Origin: Pedobacter ureilyticus
GTDB taxonomy: Bacteria; Bacteroidota; Bacteroidia; Sphingobacteriales; Sphingobacteriaceae
Length of the DNA: 64,000 bases
Reading direction: 5' to 3'
Assembly (NCBI RefSeq): GCF_005925345.1
Contig: NZ_SSHJ01000006.1
Location: 1-64,000 of the forward strand
Shown: positions 1-8,841 of the stretch, piece after piece
Layout: each line of letters opens with the position of its first letter
How positions within the stretch are numbered: the first letter of the stretch is position 1
Notes under the pieces: generated by a model
Seen by the model: only the letters and a program-made list of their open reading frames with translations
Databases searched by the model: none
Told to the model about the DNA's origin: nothing
Made by a program: the position numbers and the translations under genes

Positions 1-2
1 GT

Positions 3-213
3 AACGAGAAAAAACTTGGTGAGATGAATAGTCGGGATTTGAAAAGGCCATTTTTTTGACCTTAGTCATTTATATCATAAATATAACAATTATTCTTGTC
101 TTTCAAATGTTAAAAGCGATTTCCCTGGCAAAAAGACGGCTCATAAGAATGAAATCAATATAGATGAGCTGCCTAAAACAACTATTTTTATCGGTACTAA
201 AAAAGCCCGATAG
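3..213 (+). pseudogene. Possible frameshifted tail of a gene entering from the left edge
   Basis: Two open stretches on the plus strand join across a run of seven T (51-57). The first frame ends right after the run; the next runs open to a TAG at 211-213. Removing one T would fuse them into a continuous tail of about 69 residues ending in TTIFIGTKKAR. I do not recognise the protein. A homopolymer frameshift or an assembly error would both explain it. The stop lies inside the hairpin at 203-235. Low confidence because most of the gene, if real, is outside the window. Confidence 0.3.
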
Positions 214-235
214 ATGACCTAAATCTATCGAGCTT
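203..235 (-). terminator. Rho-independent terminator of the small membrane protein gene
   Basis: Thirteen-base arms (203-215 and 223-235) flank a 7-base loop. The only imperfection becomes a G-U wobble when read from the minus strand, and a run of A on the plus strand (199-204) gives a U-tract on the minus transcript. It lies 30 bases downstream of the stop at 265, so it fits the minus-strand gene. Confidence 0.7.
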
Positions 236-264
236 CAATTATTAACTAAAACAAATTTTTCTTT

Positions 265-420
265 TTATGCAGCCCCTCTTATTACTCTTAACAATACGGC
301 TACAATAGCTATTACCAATAATGCGTGAATTAAACCATTACCTGCTGCATAACCTCCAAAAAAACTAATTGCCCAAATGATTACCAAGATAACCGCAATT
401 ACGTATAATAGATTTCCCAT
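265..420 (-). CDS. Lmo0937-family (DUF5670-like) small membrane protein
   Basis: A 51-residue protein starting MGNLLYVIAVILVIIWAI. Two hydrophobic segments (about residues 4-22 and 30-44) are separated by a Gly-rich turn (FFGGYAAGNG), and it ends in a short basic tail (RVIRGAA). This matches the very short lmo0937-type membrane proteins common in Bacteroidota and Firmicutes. Their function is not established; some relatives are thought to be stress-induced. It is a stand-alone gene with its own terminator. The following gene on the same strand ends 218 bases upstream, so co-transcription is unlikely. Confidence 0.8.
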   Translation of the reverse strand: MGNLLYVIAVILVIIWAISFFGGYAAGNGLIHALLVIAIVAVLLRVIRGAA

Positions 421-637
421 GACTTTGATATTTAAGTAATTAAAATTGTTAATTGTTTTGATTACTACTTAAACACGCAGTGATTAAAAATTGTTCTGAT
501 TTTTTTTCAGGCACATAAAAAAAGCCACAGATACACAGATTTTTTATCTCGTTGGTGCACCGGTAGCCGTTTAATTTTTGGCAGAATTATCCTGAAAACG
601 ATTATTAAGAGGTAAAAGCTAAAGCTGATAATTCTAC

Positions 638-1372
638 TCAAATACCTAAAGCAGCTTTAAGTTTAACGTAACCCGTTTTGCTTACCGGCAACCAAATACC
701 CGATTTTAGCAATACCACATAGCTTTCTTTTTCCTTAAGTTCTATTTTAGTTACTTGAGCTAGGTTAATGATGTAAGATCGATGAATACGGATAAACTGC
801 ATAGCATCTAAGGTCTGCTCAAAAAAGCTCATGGTTTTATTTTTCTGGAAATTACCTTCGGTAGTGCTCAGCTTAACGTAATCATCATCAGCCTCCAAGT
901 AGTTGATAGCATCTACCGGGATAATTTTAATTACGCCTGCATTTTTTACCACCACCCTATTATTTTGTGCTGGAGATAAAGAAGCAGTTTCTAATAGTTC
1001 TTGGCTATCATCGCCTTTGGCTAGTTTTGATGGTAATTTTTGCATGGCCTGCTCAAAACGACCTTGCTCAATAGGCTTCAAAAGGTAGTCTACCGCGTTC
1101 ACTTCAAAAGCCTTAATGGCGTACTCGTCAAAAGCGGTAGTAAAAATAACTGCAGGTCGGTTGTCTACCAATTCTAACATCTCAAAACCACTAATTTTGG
1201 GCATTTGTATATCCAAAAAAATTAAATCTGGTTGATGCTGGCTTATTGCCTTGAGGCCTTCAAAACCATCGGCACATTCGGCTACCACCTCTATGTTTGG
1301 AAAAGCCTTTAAATAATGCTTCACAATATCTCTAGCAAGGGCTTCATCGTCAATGAGTATGGTTTTTATCAT
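638..1372 (-). CDS. LytTR-family response regulator
   Basis: A 244-residue two-component regulator. Residues 1-115 form a receiver domain with an acidic pocket (D8, D9), phosphoacceptor D54 in LIFLDIQMP and the conserved K99 in LLKP. Residues about 140-242 form a LytTR DNA-binding domain (EADDDYVKL and IHRSYIINL are typical). It is the last gene of a minus-strand operon, and its start overlaps the kinase gene by 23 bases, which strongly suggests a cognate pair. A role in envelope-stress control is inferred from the LiaF-like first gene. Family assignment is firm; targets are unknown. Confidence 0.95.
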   Translation of the reverse strand: MIKTILIDDEALARDIVKHYLKAFPNIEVVAECADGFEGLKAISQHQPDLIFLDIQMPKISGFEMLELVDNRPAVIFTTAFDEYAIKAFEVNAVDYLLKPIEQGRFEQAMQKLPSKLAKGDDSQELLETASLSPAQNNRVVVKNAGVIKIIPVDAINYLEADDDYVKLSTTEGNFQKNKTMSFFEQTLDAMQFIRIHRSYIINLAQVTKIELKEKESYVVLLKSGIWLPVSKTGYVKLKAALGI

Positions 1373-2411
1373 CTTTTTGAGGTATTTTTAGCGTGGTAAT
1401 ATACAAATTATTGTTTTGCGACTCTGCCTGTAACAAACTGCTATCAGCAAAAAGTAGATATAGCCTACGTCTTATCGCCGAAAGGCCAAAACCAGTGCCT
1501 TTTGAGGCTGTCATTTCTGGATCGTAAGGATTGGTTACACAAATTACTAAGGTATTATTTTCCAGTTTTACATCTATTGTAATGGTAATGGCCTTTGCCG
1601 TATTATACAAACCAAATTTGATGGCATTTTCTACAATGGGCTGTAATAAAGTGCCAGGTAAAAAGAGTGTGAGCGTTTCTTCGGCAATGGTTACCTCAAC
1701 ACTTAACCTGTGGCTAAAGCGTACCTTTTCAATATCTAAGTACAATTGTATATACTCCATCTCATCGGCTACGTTAACCCAAACCTCATCGTCGCGTTTA
1801 AGTGTGCCCCGTAAAAAAGCAGCCAGTTTGGTAATCATGGTTCCTGCTTCGGTAGGGTTTACAATGGTTAACGCATAAACGGAATTTAAACTATTAAACA
1901 AGAAGTGTGGTTGCAACTGATGGCGAAGCTTATTAAGTTCTGCTTCTTTGGCCAAGTTTTGTGTAGCCAACATTCTTGCCTGCATTTCTGATTGTTCTTC
2001 TAACCTATACCATAAAATATTGGCTAAGGCACACCAAGCCAAGCAAACAAAAGAAACGGCAGCTTTAAAAACATCCGACAGATCTAAAAAAGATAGATAA
2101 CTTGCCTCGTTGGCGAATAAAAACGTTAAGCTGTATTTAGAGGCAACTACAACGGCAGCACACAAAACAAAAGTAACAAGCAAAACATATAACAATTTCT
2201 CGTTTTTAGGCTGATAATAGCCTAACATATTACTGATAATGATACATGCAATAGCCAGAAACGAACTGCTAATTACACTATCTGCCAACGCAATTTGCCA
2301 CGAGAAATTAAAGAAAAAATACAAAACCGCAGCACCAGCAGCCTGCCAACATAATAAAATGATGCCTGCTATAATTTTGATTTGCGGTTTTGATAGTGGA
2401 GTAGTAGTCAA
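1350..2411 (-). CDS. LytS-type sensor histidine kinase (His_kinase PF06580)
   Basis: A 353-residue membrane kinase. About four membrane segments occupy residues 12-135, followed by a short linker and the His_kinase motif with phosphoacceptor H169 in QLQPHFLFNSLNS. The HATPase domain follows, with an N-box (PIVENAIKFGL) and a G-box (KGTGFGLSAIRRR). No extracytoplasmic sensor domain is visible, so the stimulus is probably sensed in or through the membrane. It sits between the LiaF-like gene (29-base gap) and the LytTR regulator (overlap). Confidence 0.95.
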   Translation of the reverse strand: MTTTPLSKPQIKIIAGIILLCWQAAGAAVLYFFFNFSWQIALADSVISSSFLAIACIIISNMLGYYQPKNEKLLYVLLVTFVLCAAVVVASKYSLTFLFANEASYLSFLDLSDVFKAAVSFVCLAWCALANILWYRLEEQSEMQARMLATQNLAKEAELNKLRHQLQPHFLFNSLNSVYALTIVNPTEAGTMITKLAAFLRGTLKRDDEVWVNVADEMEYIQLYLDIEKVRFSHRLSVEVTIAEETLTLFLPGTLLQPIVENAIKFGLYNTAKAITITIDVKLENNTLVICVTNPYDPEMTASKGTGFGLSAIRRRLYLLFADSSLLQAESQNNNLYITTLKIPQKDDKNHTH

Positions 2412-2440
2412 AGCGTTTAGTTTTTAAGGTTAAAAAAAGA

Positions 2441-3238
2441 TTAATAACTCTTAAACTCTACGCCTCCAAACAATACTACACCTCTTATAATAATGAGTTT
2501 ATTTGCCTGCTCACTGGCAGGATAAATAGCTCGTTTATCATCTACCCCTCCAAAAACTGCAGTTACTTCTGATTTGATTTGCCAAGTTGGGGGTACTACA
2601 ATTTTTACACCACCAAATATTGCGGTTACGTCTAATACAATTTGTCCTTCAAAATCCGATTGGGTCAAGTTAATGTCTCCTCCACCAAAAACAGCAGTAA
2701 TTTCTCCTCCTTTTAAATTTTTAGAATAAACCACCTGGTTACTCCCGCCAAATACATTTACCGAATCGATATAATCATTAGCACTAAAATCTTTTTGATT
2801 ATCATTTGTCAAAGGTTCTGGTTCTTGACCTAAGGGATTTACTTTCTCGAAAGTATTATAGCCATCGTTTTTACGCCTCCATTTATTTCTCTTGAAATGA
2901 GGGGCACTTTTAGGTTTTAAAACAAGGAATAGACCAAGCGCCACCAACATGATCGGGAAAACAATATTTGACATATCGTAACCTCTAAAAATATCCTCCA
3001 AAGTAAAGTAGGCGCCAATAAGCACCATTACAAACCAACCGCTGTTTCTAAAATTGTGACGTGCACCTACAAATAGGCCAATCAAAATTAAAATTGTACT
3101 CCAACTAAAAATCCAATGAGGAAGATACAAGCCAAAGTTTCTTAGCAACAACAGTGCGCCAATACCAACGATAAATAAACCTGCCCAAACTTTTCCAGAG
3201 CGATTAACCATTTCTTTATTATTATTTATATTTTCCAT
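2441..3238 (-). CDS. LiaF-like membrane protein (cell-wall-active antibiotic response family)
   Basis: A 265-residue protein. The start is taken at MENINNNKEM (3238) rather than an upstream in-frame codon at 3298, because the membrane region follows it directly. Residues about 12-100 hold four hydrophobic segments (LiaI/LiaF transmembrane type). The C-terminal half is a beta-rich repeat domain with recurring FGG motifs (VFGGSN, VFGGGD, IFGGVK, VFGGVD, LFGGVE), typical of LiaF/DUF2154 proteins. In Firmicutes LiaF restrains the LiaS kinase. Being first in an operon with a kinase and regulator, it may do the same here, although the kinase is of another family. Confidence 0.85.
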   Translation of the reverse strand: MENINNNKEMVNRSGKVWAGLFIVGIGALLLLRNFGLYLPHWIFSWSTILILIGLFVGARHNFRNSGWFVMVLIGAYFTLEDIFRGYDMSNIVFPIMLVALGLFLVLKPKSAPHFKRNKWRRKNDGYNTFEKVNPLGQEPEPLTNDNQKDFSANDYIDSVNVFGGSNQVVYSKNLKGGEITAVFGGGDINLTQSDFEGQIVLDVTAIFGGVKIVVPPTWQIKSEVTAVFGGVDDKRAIYPASEQANKLIIIRGVVLFGGVEFKSY

Positions 3239-3393
3239 TGTCTTATGTTTTATAATATGCTTCAAAAGTATCTCAACTATGAAGGCATTACAACACAAGA
3301 CCGCTATTTGCTACTCAATTATCGGTAAAACGCATTAATTTATCGGTAAAAAATTTTGTTATTTTACAGAAGTTAGTTTTTACAGCAGTTGAT

Positions 3394-4266
3394 ATGAAAA
3401 GATTACTCTTTATAGCTTTATTATTGTTGCCCTTTTTTGCAACAGCGCAAGACCTTAGCAAGCACTATAAAATTTACGATGTAAAAAAGCAAAAGACCAT
3501 TAGCTTAGAAGATATTGTAGCAGACATGGCCAATGCCAATGTATTATTTTTTGGAGAAGAACACAACGATTCTATTGGGCACTACCTGGAAATTACTTTG
3601 TTTAAGAAATTGGCTGCCGCCTATAGCAATAAAGTTGGATTAACCCTAGAAATGTTTCACACCGATGTACAGCCGGTAATAAACGAATATTTAGGAGGTA
3701 TGATTACCGAGAAGAATTTTGTTAAAGAAGCCAGAGCTTGGAACAATTACAAAGATTACCGCCCAATGGTTGAATTTGCAAAAGAACAAGGTTTAAGTGT
3801 AATTGGCGGCAATGCCGCAGCTAGATACAGCAATGCGGTAACTAGAAATGGTTTGCAAATTTTAGCTAAACTTCCTGATGTTTCGAAACCCTTTTTACCG
3901 CCAAATACTATTGACACCCTAACGGGAAGGTATTACGAAAAATTTATCGCACTACTTGGGGGCCACGGTATGGGGGCGATGAAAGTTTATCAAACTCAAA
4001 ATTTTTGGGATGCCACCATGGCTTGGTCTATTGCCAAATTTGCAAAAGCAAACAAAGACAAGAAAATTTTTCAGGTAAACGGCCGCTTCCATAGCGATGA
4101 GAAATTGGGAACCTTTGCACAGCTAAAAAAATATGCCCCTAAACTTAAAGCACTAAATATTGCAGCGTTTTCGGCTGATGACTTCGCTAATCTGGATTGG
4201 GAAAAACATAAAGAATTGGGCGATTATGTGATACTTACCGACCCTAAGGTGAAAAAGACTTTTTAA
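3394..4266 (+). CDS. ChaN-like haem-binding lipoprotein-family protein
   Basis: A 290-residue exported protein with a signal peptide (MKRLLFIALLLLPFFATAQ). It carries the Cofac_haem_bdg/ChaN pattern: FFGEEHND near residue 52, LEMFHTD near 87, a GGNAAARYSN segment, LGGHGMGAMKVYQTQ near 191 and VNGRFHSDEKLG near 228. ChaN proteins bind haem at the outer membrane in iron uptake. There is no lipobox Cys, so it is probably periplasmic rather than lipid-anchored. It converges with a TonB receptor six bases away, which supports an iron or haem role. Confidence 0.85.
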   Translation: MKRLLFIALLLLPFFATAQDLSKHYKIYDVKKQKTISLEDIVADMANANVLFFGEEHNDSIGHYLEITLFKKLAAAYSNKVGLTLEMFHTDVQPVINEYLGGMITEKNFVKEARAWNNYKDYRPMVEFAKEQGLSVIGGNAAARYSNAVTRNGLQILAKLPDVSKPFLPPNTIDTLTGRYYEKFIALLGGHGMGAMKVYQTQNFWDATMAWSIAKFAKANKDKKIFQVNGRFHSDEKLGTFAQLKKYAPKLKALNIAAFSADDFANLDWEKHKELGDYVILTDPKVKKTF

Positions 4267-4272
4267 ACTTAA

Positions 4273-6303
4273 TTATCTTTTAACCCACCCTAACTTTAAC
4301 CCTAAGTAAAAGCTGCGACCGGGAGCTACGTTGTAGTACCTCCCTCCAAAACCATTGATATCATTACCTAAACTGTAAGTTTGATTAAGCAAATTATCTG
4401 CTCCTACAAAAAGCTGAAACGGTATATTTTGTACCCGCTTTTGATAACCTAATTTCATGGTTAGCAACTGAAAGTCATCAGCGTATTGTGTATTGGCATC
4501 ATTTAATGCAATTTTAGCGCTATGATTTAAGCTGGTAAAGGCAAAAAATCCACTTTTGTGATTAATATCGGCTATGAGCGTATAACTGCGAGGTGCCACG
4601 CCCGGCAATTGGTTTCCTGAAAAATCATCATTTAATTGCACAAAATCTTTGTATTTGAAGTGATGCCAAGCATAAGCACCTTGTAGTAAAACCGATAAAG
4701 GTTTTTCTTTTGCTATTAGTTGATACGATAGGCTAGCTTCAATTCCTTGTTGCTTGGTTTTTCCTGCATTTAAATAATAGTTAGCCCCTGCGGCATCTCT
4801 TCTAGTTACAATAGAATTGCTTAACAAAGTGTGGAAATAACTAGCATCGATTAATAAACGATTTTCTAGTAAATCCCATCGTACGCCTGGCTCAACATTC
4901 CATCCAGTTTCTGCTTGCAAAGCTAAATTATAGCTATTGTTATCTGCAAAAACCTCACTACTAGCTGGCGGAGAAAAGCCTTTAGTTACGTTGATATAAG
5001 TAGCAATTTGGTTATCTATTTTGTAAAGTGCTGCAAAACGAGGCTGCAACTGCCCTTTAAAATTCTTTGAGGCTTGGATATTGGGTATTTCACTACTACG
5101 CAAAAAATCTAAAGAAAACTGGTTGATACTTGCCCCAGCAGTAAATAGCCAGCGTTGCATTTGCCAGTTTACCTGCGCAAAAGCCATCCATTGCAACAAG
5201 TCCAACTCATCATCGGTAACCTGATTGCCTTTATTTCCTTGTACATTTCGGTAGGTTTTTGAGCTGAAATCTCCGCTTTGTAGCTCTGCGCCAAAATTAA
5301 TAGCGAGGTTTTTAAGTCCGTATACAAAATTTGTTCTTCCACCCCAATGAGGCTCTTTCTTTAGCTCGTAGTTTTGTATAGCAGGATTTGCTGTTTCGTT
5401 ATAAAAACCATACAAGCTGGTGGTATTGTTTAACTTTGGCGAAAAAGAATATTGATGAGTTATACCCAACAAGGCCGCTTGCTGATGAATACTGGCATTT
5501 GCCGCAACTGCACTTTGGTTGGCGCCCACTGCAGGTCTGGCCTGTTTCGGGTTGGCCTGATATTCGGCTAAAGTTAAGGCACCGGGAGTTTGATATTTCA
5601 AATCGCTGTAAATAAAATGCAACTTCAGGCTACCCTTAGCAAAGGTAGAAAGTTGCGTTTGATAGCTTGCCAACTGGCGTTTCATTTTGGTATGCTGCCT
5701 GTAACCATCTACGCTAGCTTCTTCATAACTAAAATTATGCTTTGGCAATTGCAGTTGCAGATGGTAATTTAAAGCACCGTAACTGCCTGCGCTAAATCCA
5801 CCGTTAAGTTGCATTTTTTCAGCTACTGGCGGTGCGTCAAACAAAACCACGCCACCTGTTCCGGCTCCATACAAACTACTTCCGGCACCTTTAATAATTT
5901 CTATTGCACCCACATTATAAAACCCGAGCATATTTAACATAGAATTACCTCCGGGGGCAGTAAAAGGAATACCATCATAATAGATCTTTACATTGCGAAC
6001 CCCATAAGGACTGCGCACAGAACTACCCCGAATGTTTAATCGGTAACTTCCCGGCGAACGCTCTTCCATTCGTACCCCTGGGGTAGCATTTACCGCCTGT
6101 ATGATATTTCCATCGGAATAATACTGTAGTTGCTTTAAATTAATTTTGTTGACTGCCGCAGGGGTTGCCATCAGTATTTTGCTGCCATAGGCATGAATAA
6201 CCACACTATCTAAAGATACTTTGGTAACAGTATCCGGATTTTGCGCAAAAGCATCAGCAATAAGAAAACAAAAGATGAAGCTAAGTAAAAAGTATTTCTG
6301 CAT
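4273..6303 (-). CDS. TonB-dependent outer-membrane receptor
   Basis: A 676-residue receptor with a signal peptide (ending ADAFAQ). The plug domain begins near residue 45 and includes the TPGVRMEERSPG and NIRGSSVRSPYGVRN motifs and GSSLYGAGTGGVV. The C-terminal beta-barrel ends in an aromatic-rich strand (RSFYLGLKLGWVKR). It lacks the carboxypeptidase-like N-terminal domain of SusC-type receptors, so it resembles classic iron-complex or siderophore receptors. Its neighbour across the 3' end is a ChaN-like protein. Substrate is inferred (haem or siderophore) and not proven. Confidence 0.93.
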   Translation of the reverse strand: MQKYFLLSFIFCFLIADAFAQNPDTVTKVSLDSVVIHAYGSKILMATPAAVNKINLKQLQYYSDGNIIQAVNATPGVRMEERSPGSYRLNIRGSSVRSPYGVRNVKIYYDGIPFTAPGGNSMLNMLGFYNVGAIEIIKGAGSSLYGAGTGGVVLFDAPPVAEKMQLNGGFSAGSYGALNYHLQLQLPKHNFSYEEASVDGYRQHTKMKRQLASYQTQLSTFAKGSLKLHFIYSDLKYQTPGALTLAEYQANPKQARPAVGANQSAVAANASIHQQAALLGITHQYSFSPKLNNTTSLYGFYNETANPAIQNYELKKEPHWGGRTNFVYGLKNLAINFGAELQSGDFSSKTYRNVQGNKGNQVTDDELDLLQWMAFAQVNWQMQRWLFTAGASINQFSLDFLRSSEIPNIQASKNFKGQLQPRFAALYKIDNQIATYINVTKGFSPPASSEVFADNNSYNLALQAETGWNVEPGVRWDLLENRLLIDASYFHTLLSNSIVTRRDAAGANYYLNAGKTKQQGIEASLSYQLIAKEKPLSVLLQGAYAWHHFKYKDFVQLNDDFSGNQLPGVAPRSYTLIADINHKSGFFAFTSLNHSAKIALNDANTQYADDFQLLTMKLGYQKRVQNIPFQLFVGADNLLNQTYSLGNDINGFGGRYYNVAPGRSFYLGLKLGWVKR

Positions 6304-6342
6304 AGGTTTTACAACAAAAGATAAATGCCTTGGTTTAAAGTA

Positions 6343-6723
6343 TTAATGAAAATGCTCTCCCGAAAAATAATACCATTTACCGGCATCTTTTTTAAAAACA
6401 GAGCGCTCGTGATGTGTAAATTCTTTCAAACCGTGTTGATAAAAGGCTTTAAATTCTACCACATCGTTTTTTGCAGCAACAATTTCCAATTTAGTCCAGT
6501 GGTTTTCCTTTGCCCATTTCTCTATATCAGCTTTGCTGTATAAATGTCTTTTGGCAGGATGGGTAGTTTCCCATAAATAAGCTACTAAATGTGAAGCGTA
6601 AGCGCTATATCTAGAACGCATTAACTGTTCTGGTGTAGGCGCAAAAACAACTTTCGAGTGATAGGGCTGGCAACATTCGATATAAGGTTTCCCAGAAAAA
6701 CAAGGGCAAAGTGGTGTGGACAT
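6343..6723 (-). CDS. YchJ-family SEC-C metal-binding protein
   Basis: A 126-residue cytoplasmic protein. The N-terminal SEC-C-type zinc motif has Cys pairs in PLCPCFSGKPYIECCQPYH. An NTF2-like YchJ domain follows (PTPEQLMRSRYSAY, then WTKLEIV and FKAFYQ). The family (UPF0225) has no established reaction. It lies 39 bases upstream of the TonB receptor on the same strand, so transcription could continue into it, but a functional link is not implied. Confidence 0.9.
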   Translation of the reverse strand: MSTPLCPCFSGKPYIECCQPYHSKVVFAPTPEQLMRSRYSAYASHLVAYLWETTHPAKRHLYSKADIEKWAKENHWTKLEIVAAKNDVVEFKAFYQHGLKEFTHHERSVFKKDAGKWYYFSGEHFH

Positions 6724-7154
6724 GGCGTATTTAAAGCTTCAAAAATAGGTTAAAATTAAGTGAGTTTGAACTAAGAAAGCAAAATGGCTGCACAAATTTT
6801 GTGGTTTTTGCATGGTTGAAACAACATAGCCGAACCTACAGTACCAATTTGCGACGAGCAGTAACAACATCTTAAGCCACATCTTAGTAAAATAACCTAC
6901 TAATTATTCCGAAGAGTTATTAAAAAGCGCTTTACACTATAATTAATGAGGTAAGAAACGTTATCGTTTAAGCATTGGATAGGACGTTTAAATCAACATT
7001 TGTTTACACTATAATCTAGTAGTCATTAAAAAACTGATATTCAACGATAGATATACTTGCGAAGCTCGGTGAAAATACCTGATGCAAAAAAACGGCAAAC
7101 TATTTTTGTTTCAAGAATGTTACTAAGTCCAAAACATATAGAAATTAGAACATT
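6724..7154. other. Gene-free stretch between divergent genes
   Basis: About 430 bases between YchJ and the small lipoprotein gene. Both strands are interrupted by frequent stops. I saw no hairpin, repeat or RNA gene I could support. It presumably holds both promoters. Confidence 0.4.
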
Positions 7155-7529
7155 ATGAAAACTCAATTTAAATTTTTACTGATTTTATTAGCAATGCCTC
7201 TCGTATTTTTAGCGTGTAGCAAGGATGATGACCCTGCAGACAACGACTTATTTGTAGGAACATACGATGGTTCTATTAGCTATAATAGTGGCAGTACCTC
7301 TATAAGCACCGAAACGGGCAAAGTAACGGTAATTAAAACTGGCAACAACTACAATTTCAAATTCTCTGATGGAATTCCTGATTTGAATGGTGTAGAGTTT
7401 GAAAGAAAGGAAAATGAAGTGATATCTATTGGTAGTGACGAAAGTAAATACATTAGAATTACAGCGGGCACCTTAACCATTGGCTTTATAAAAGATGGCG
7501 CAACGTGGACTGCCAATTGTAGCCGATAA
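7155..7529 (+). CDS. Small hypothetical lipoprotein
   Basis: A 124-residue protein with a lipoprotein signal peptide: basic start, hydrophobic core and lipobox LVFLAC with Cys at residue 21, followed by the acidic SKDDDPADND that in Bacteroidota can act as a surface-export signal. The mature part is beta-strand-rich (FVGTYDGSISY at its start, TLTIGFIKDG near the end), like lipocalin-type domains, but I cannot assign a family. It stands alone and has a strong terminator 25 bases downstream. Confidence 0.7.
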   Translation: MKTQFKFLLILLAMPLVFLACSKDDDPADNDLFVGTYDGSISYNSGSTSISTETGKVTVIKTGNNYNFKFSDGIPDLNGVEFERKENEVISIGSDESKYIRITAGTLTIGFIKDGATWTANCSR

Positions 7530-7554
7530 TACTTTTAATAAGTATTAAGTACAG

Positions 7555-7583
7555 GGCGTAACTTTAATAGGTTACGCCTTTTT
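7555..7583 (+). terminator. Rho-independent terminator
   Basis: A perfect 8-base stem (GGCGTAAC at 7555-7562, GTTACGCC at 7571-7578) with an 8-base loop is followed by five T. It lies 25 bases after the lipoprotein stop codon. Confidence 0.85.
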
Positions 7584-7607
7584 CATTAAAAACATATCAA
7601 AAAAACA

Positions 7608-7635
7608 TTTGCAGGCAAGTAAATTACTAGCTTTG
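7608..7635 (+). promoter_or_regulatory. Bacteroidota-type promoter for the DMT transporter
   Basis: A TAGCTTTG box (7628-7635) matches the TAnnTTTG -7 consensus. A TTTG (7608-7611) lies 16 bases upstream, slightly closer than the usual spacing. The start codon follows at 7670. Confidence 0.45.
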
Positions 7636-7669
7636 TAGTATAAAATGAAATCAATTAGCGTAAACAAAA

Positions 7670-8581
7670 ATGGGCAGTTCAACTAAATCTCTGCTCAACT
7701 TCTTATCAGGAATAACTTTCGTGATTTTGTGGGCTTCAGCATCTTCTGCCACAAAAATTGGCCTTCACTCGGTACAGCCGCTGGTGCTTTCTATTCCGCG
7801 TTTCATTTTGGCATCTTTATTAATGCTGGTTATTGCTCATTTGTTTATGAAGCAACCTATACCCCATAAAAAAAGCGCATGGAAAAAAATTGCGATTTAT
7901 GGTTTCTTTAATGTGGGGCTGTATTTGGGTTTGTACGTTGTGGCCATGCAAGAAGTTTCTGCCGGTTTAGGAGCTTTGTTTATTGCCATTAATCCTGTAC
8001 TAATATTGTTAATTAGTAGCATTTGGTTTAGGCAGCCCTTGCGTTTGGCCACCGTGCTCAGCTTTAGTTTATGTATGGTAGGGATGCTTATTGCCGCTTA
8101 TCCTTTACTAGGAGGCAGCCACGCCAGCGTTTTAGGTTTATGCCTGTTACTTTTATGCAACGTATCGTATTCTGCCGGAGCCATCTATTTTTCTAAACAA
8201 AACTGGGAAGAAATGCACATTTTAACCATTAATGGCTGGCAAACTTTGTTTGGATGTTTATACCTATTGCCCTTTGCTATTTACTTTTACAATTCGGAAG
8301 CAAATACGTTTGATGTTGGCTTTTTAGGCGCAGTAGTATGGTTGGCCATTCCAGCTTCTATTATTGCCTCTTTGCTGTGGATGTCGTTACTTCGCAAAAA
8401 TCCAACTAAGGCTTCGGCTTGGTTATTTTTATGCCCTGTTGCAGGTTTTACCATTGCCTCCATCATTATGAAAGAGCCACTTACTTGGTATACACTAGCA
8501 GGAGTAGTATTGGTAATCATTGGCTTGTACATTGTTCAGCAAATGAAAACGCCAGCACTTACACCAGCAAACAAGAATTAG
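7670..8581 (+). CDS. EamA-family (DMT superfamily) transporter
   Basis: A 303-residue polytopic membrane protein with about ten hydrophobic helices arranged as two EamA repeats (residues about 10-145 and 155-292). Typical features are the first-helix WASASSATKIGL segment, RFILASLLML in helix 2, and GALFIAINPVL near residue 105. Members export amino acids or other small metabolites; the substrate cannot be read from the sequence. It is monocistronic, with a likely promoter just upstream. Confidence 0.9.
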   Translation: MGSSTKSLLNFLSGITFVILWASASSATKIGLHSVQPLVLSIPRFILASLLMLVIAHLFMKQPIPHKKSAWKKIAIYGFFNVGLYLGLYVVAMQEVSAGLGALFIAINPVLILLISSIWFRQPLRLATVLSFSLCMVGMLIAAYPLLGGSHASVLGLCLLLLCNVSYSAGAIYFSKQNWEEMHILTINGWQTLFGCLYLLPFAIYFYNSEANTFDVGFLGAVVWLAIPASIIASLLWMSLLRKNPTKASAWLFLCPVAGFTIASIIMKEPLTWYTLAGVVLVIIGLYIVQQMKTPALTPANKN

Positions 8582-8668
8582 TTTAACGTGAGATTCGGGT
8601 TAAGTGTATTTGCAATTCTTCAGAAATTCGCATTGAACGTATTTTTTTAGCTCGCCGCCGCTGGGTTC

Positions 8669-8692
8669 TTACTTTTTGACCGCAAAAAGTAA
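8669..8692. repeat. Perfect intergenic hairpin in a possible interspersed repeat
   Basis: A 10-base perfect stem (8669-8678 with 8683-8692, loop ACCG) is followed by a second short palindrome at 8716-8728. The block 8650-8740 lies between convergent genes and has no believable coding frame. It may terminate either gene or be a member of an interspersed repeat family. Confidence 0.5.
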
Positions 8693-8841
8693 CAAAAACT
8701 CTCGGTTGCTTATTTTTCTTTCAAAGAAAGTGCTTTGGCTTATTGGTGCGGCCCGAAAAATAAGAGACCGAAAATTAGCTGAACGAAGATTTGAAGCGCT
8801 ATCGCCAGCAAATAGCATAATTTTCTTATCCCGAACTCTCG

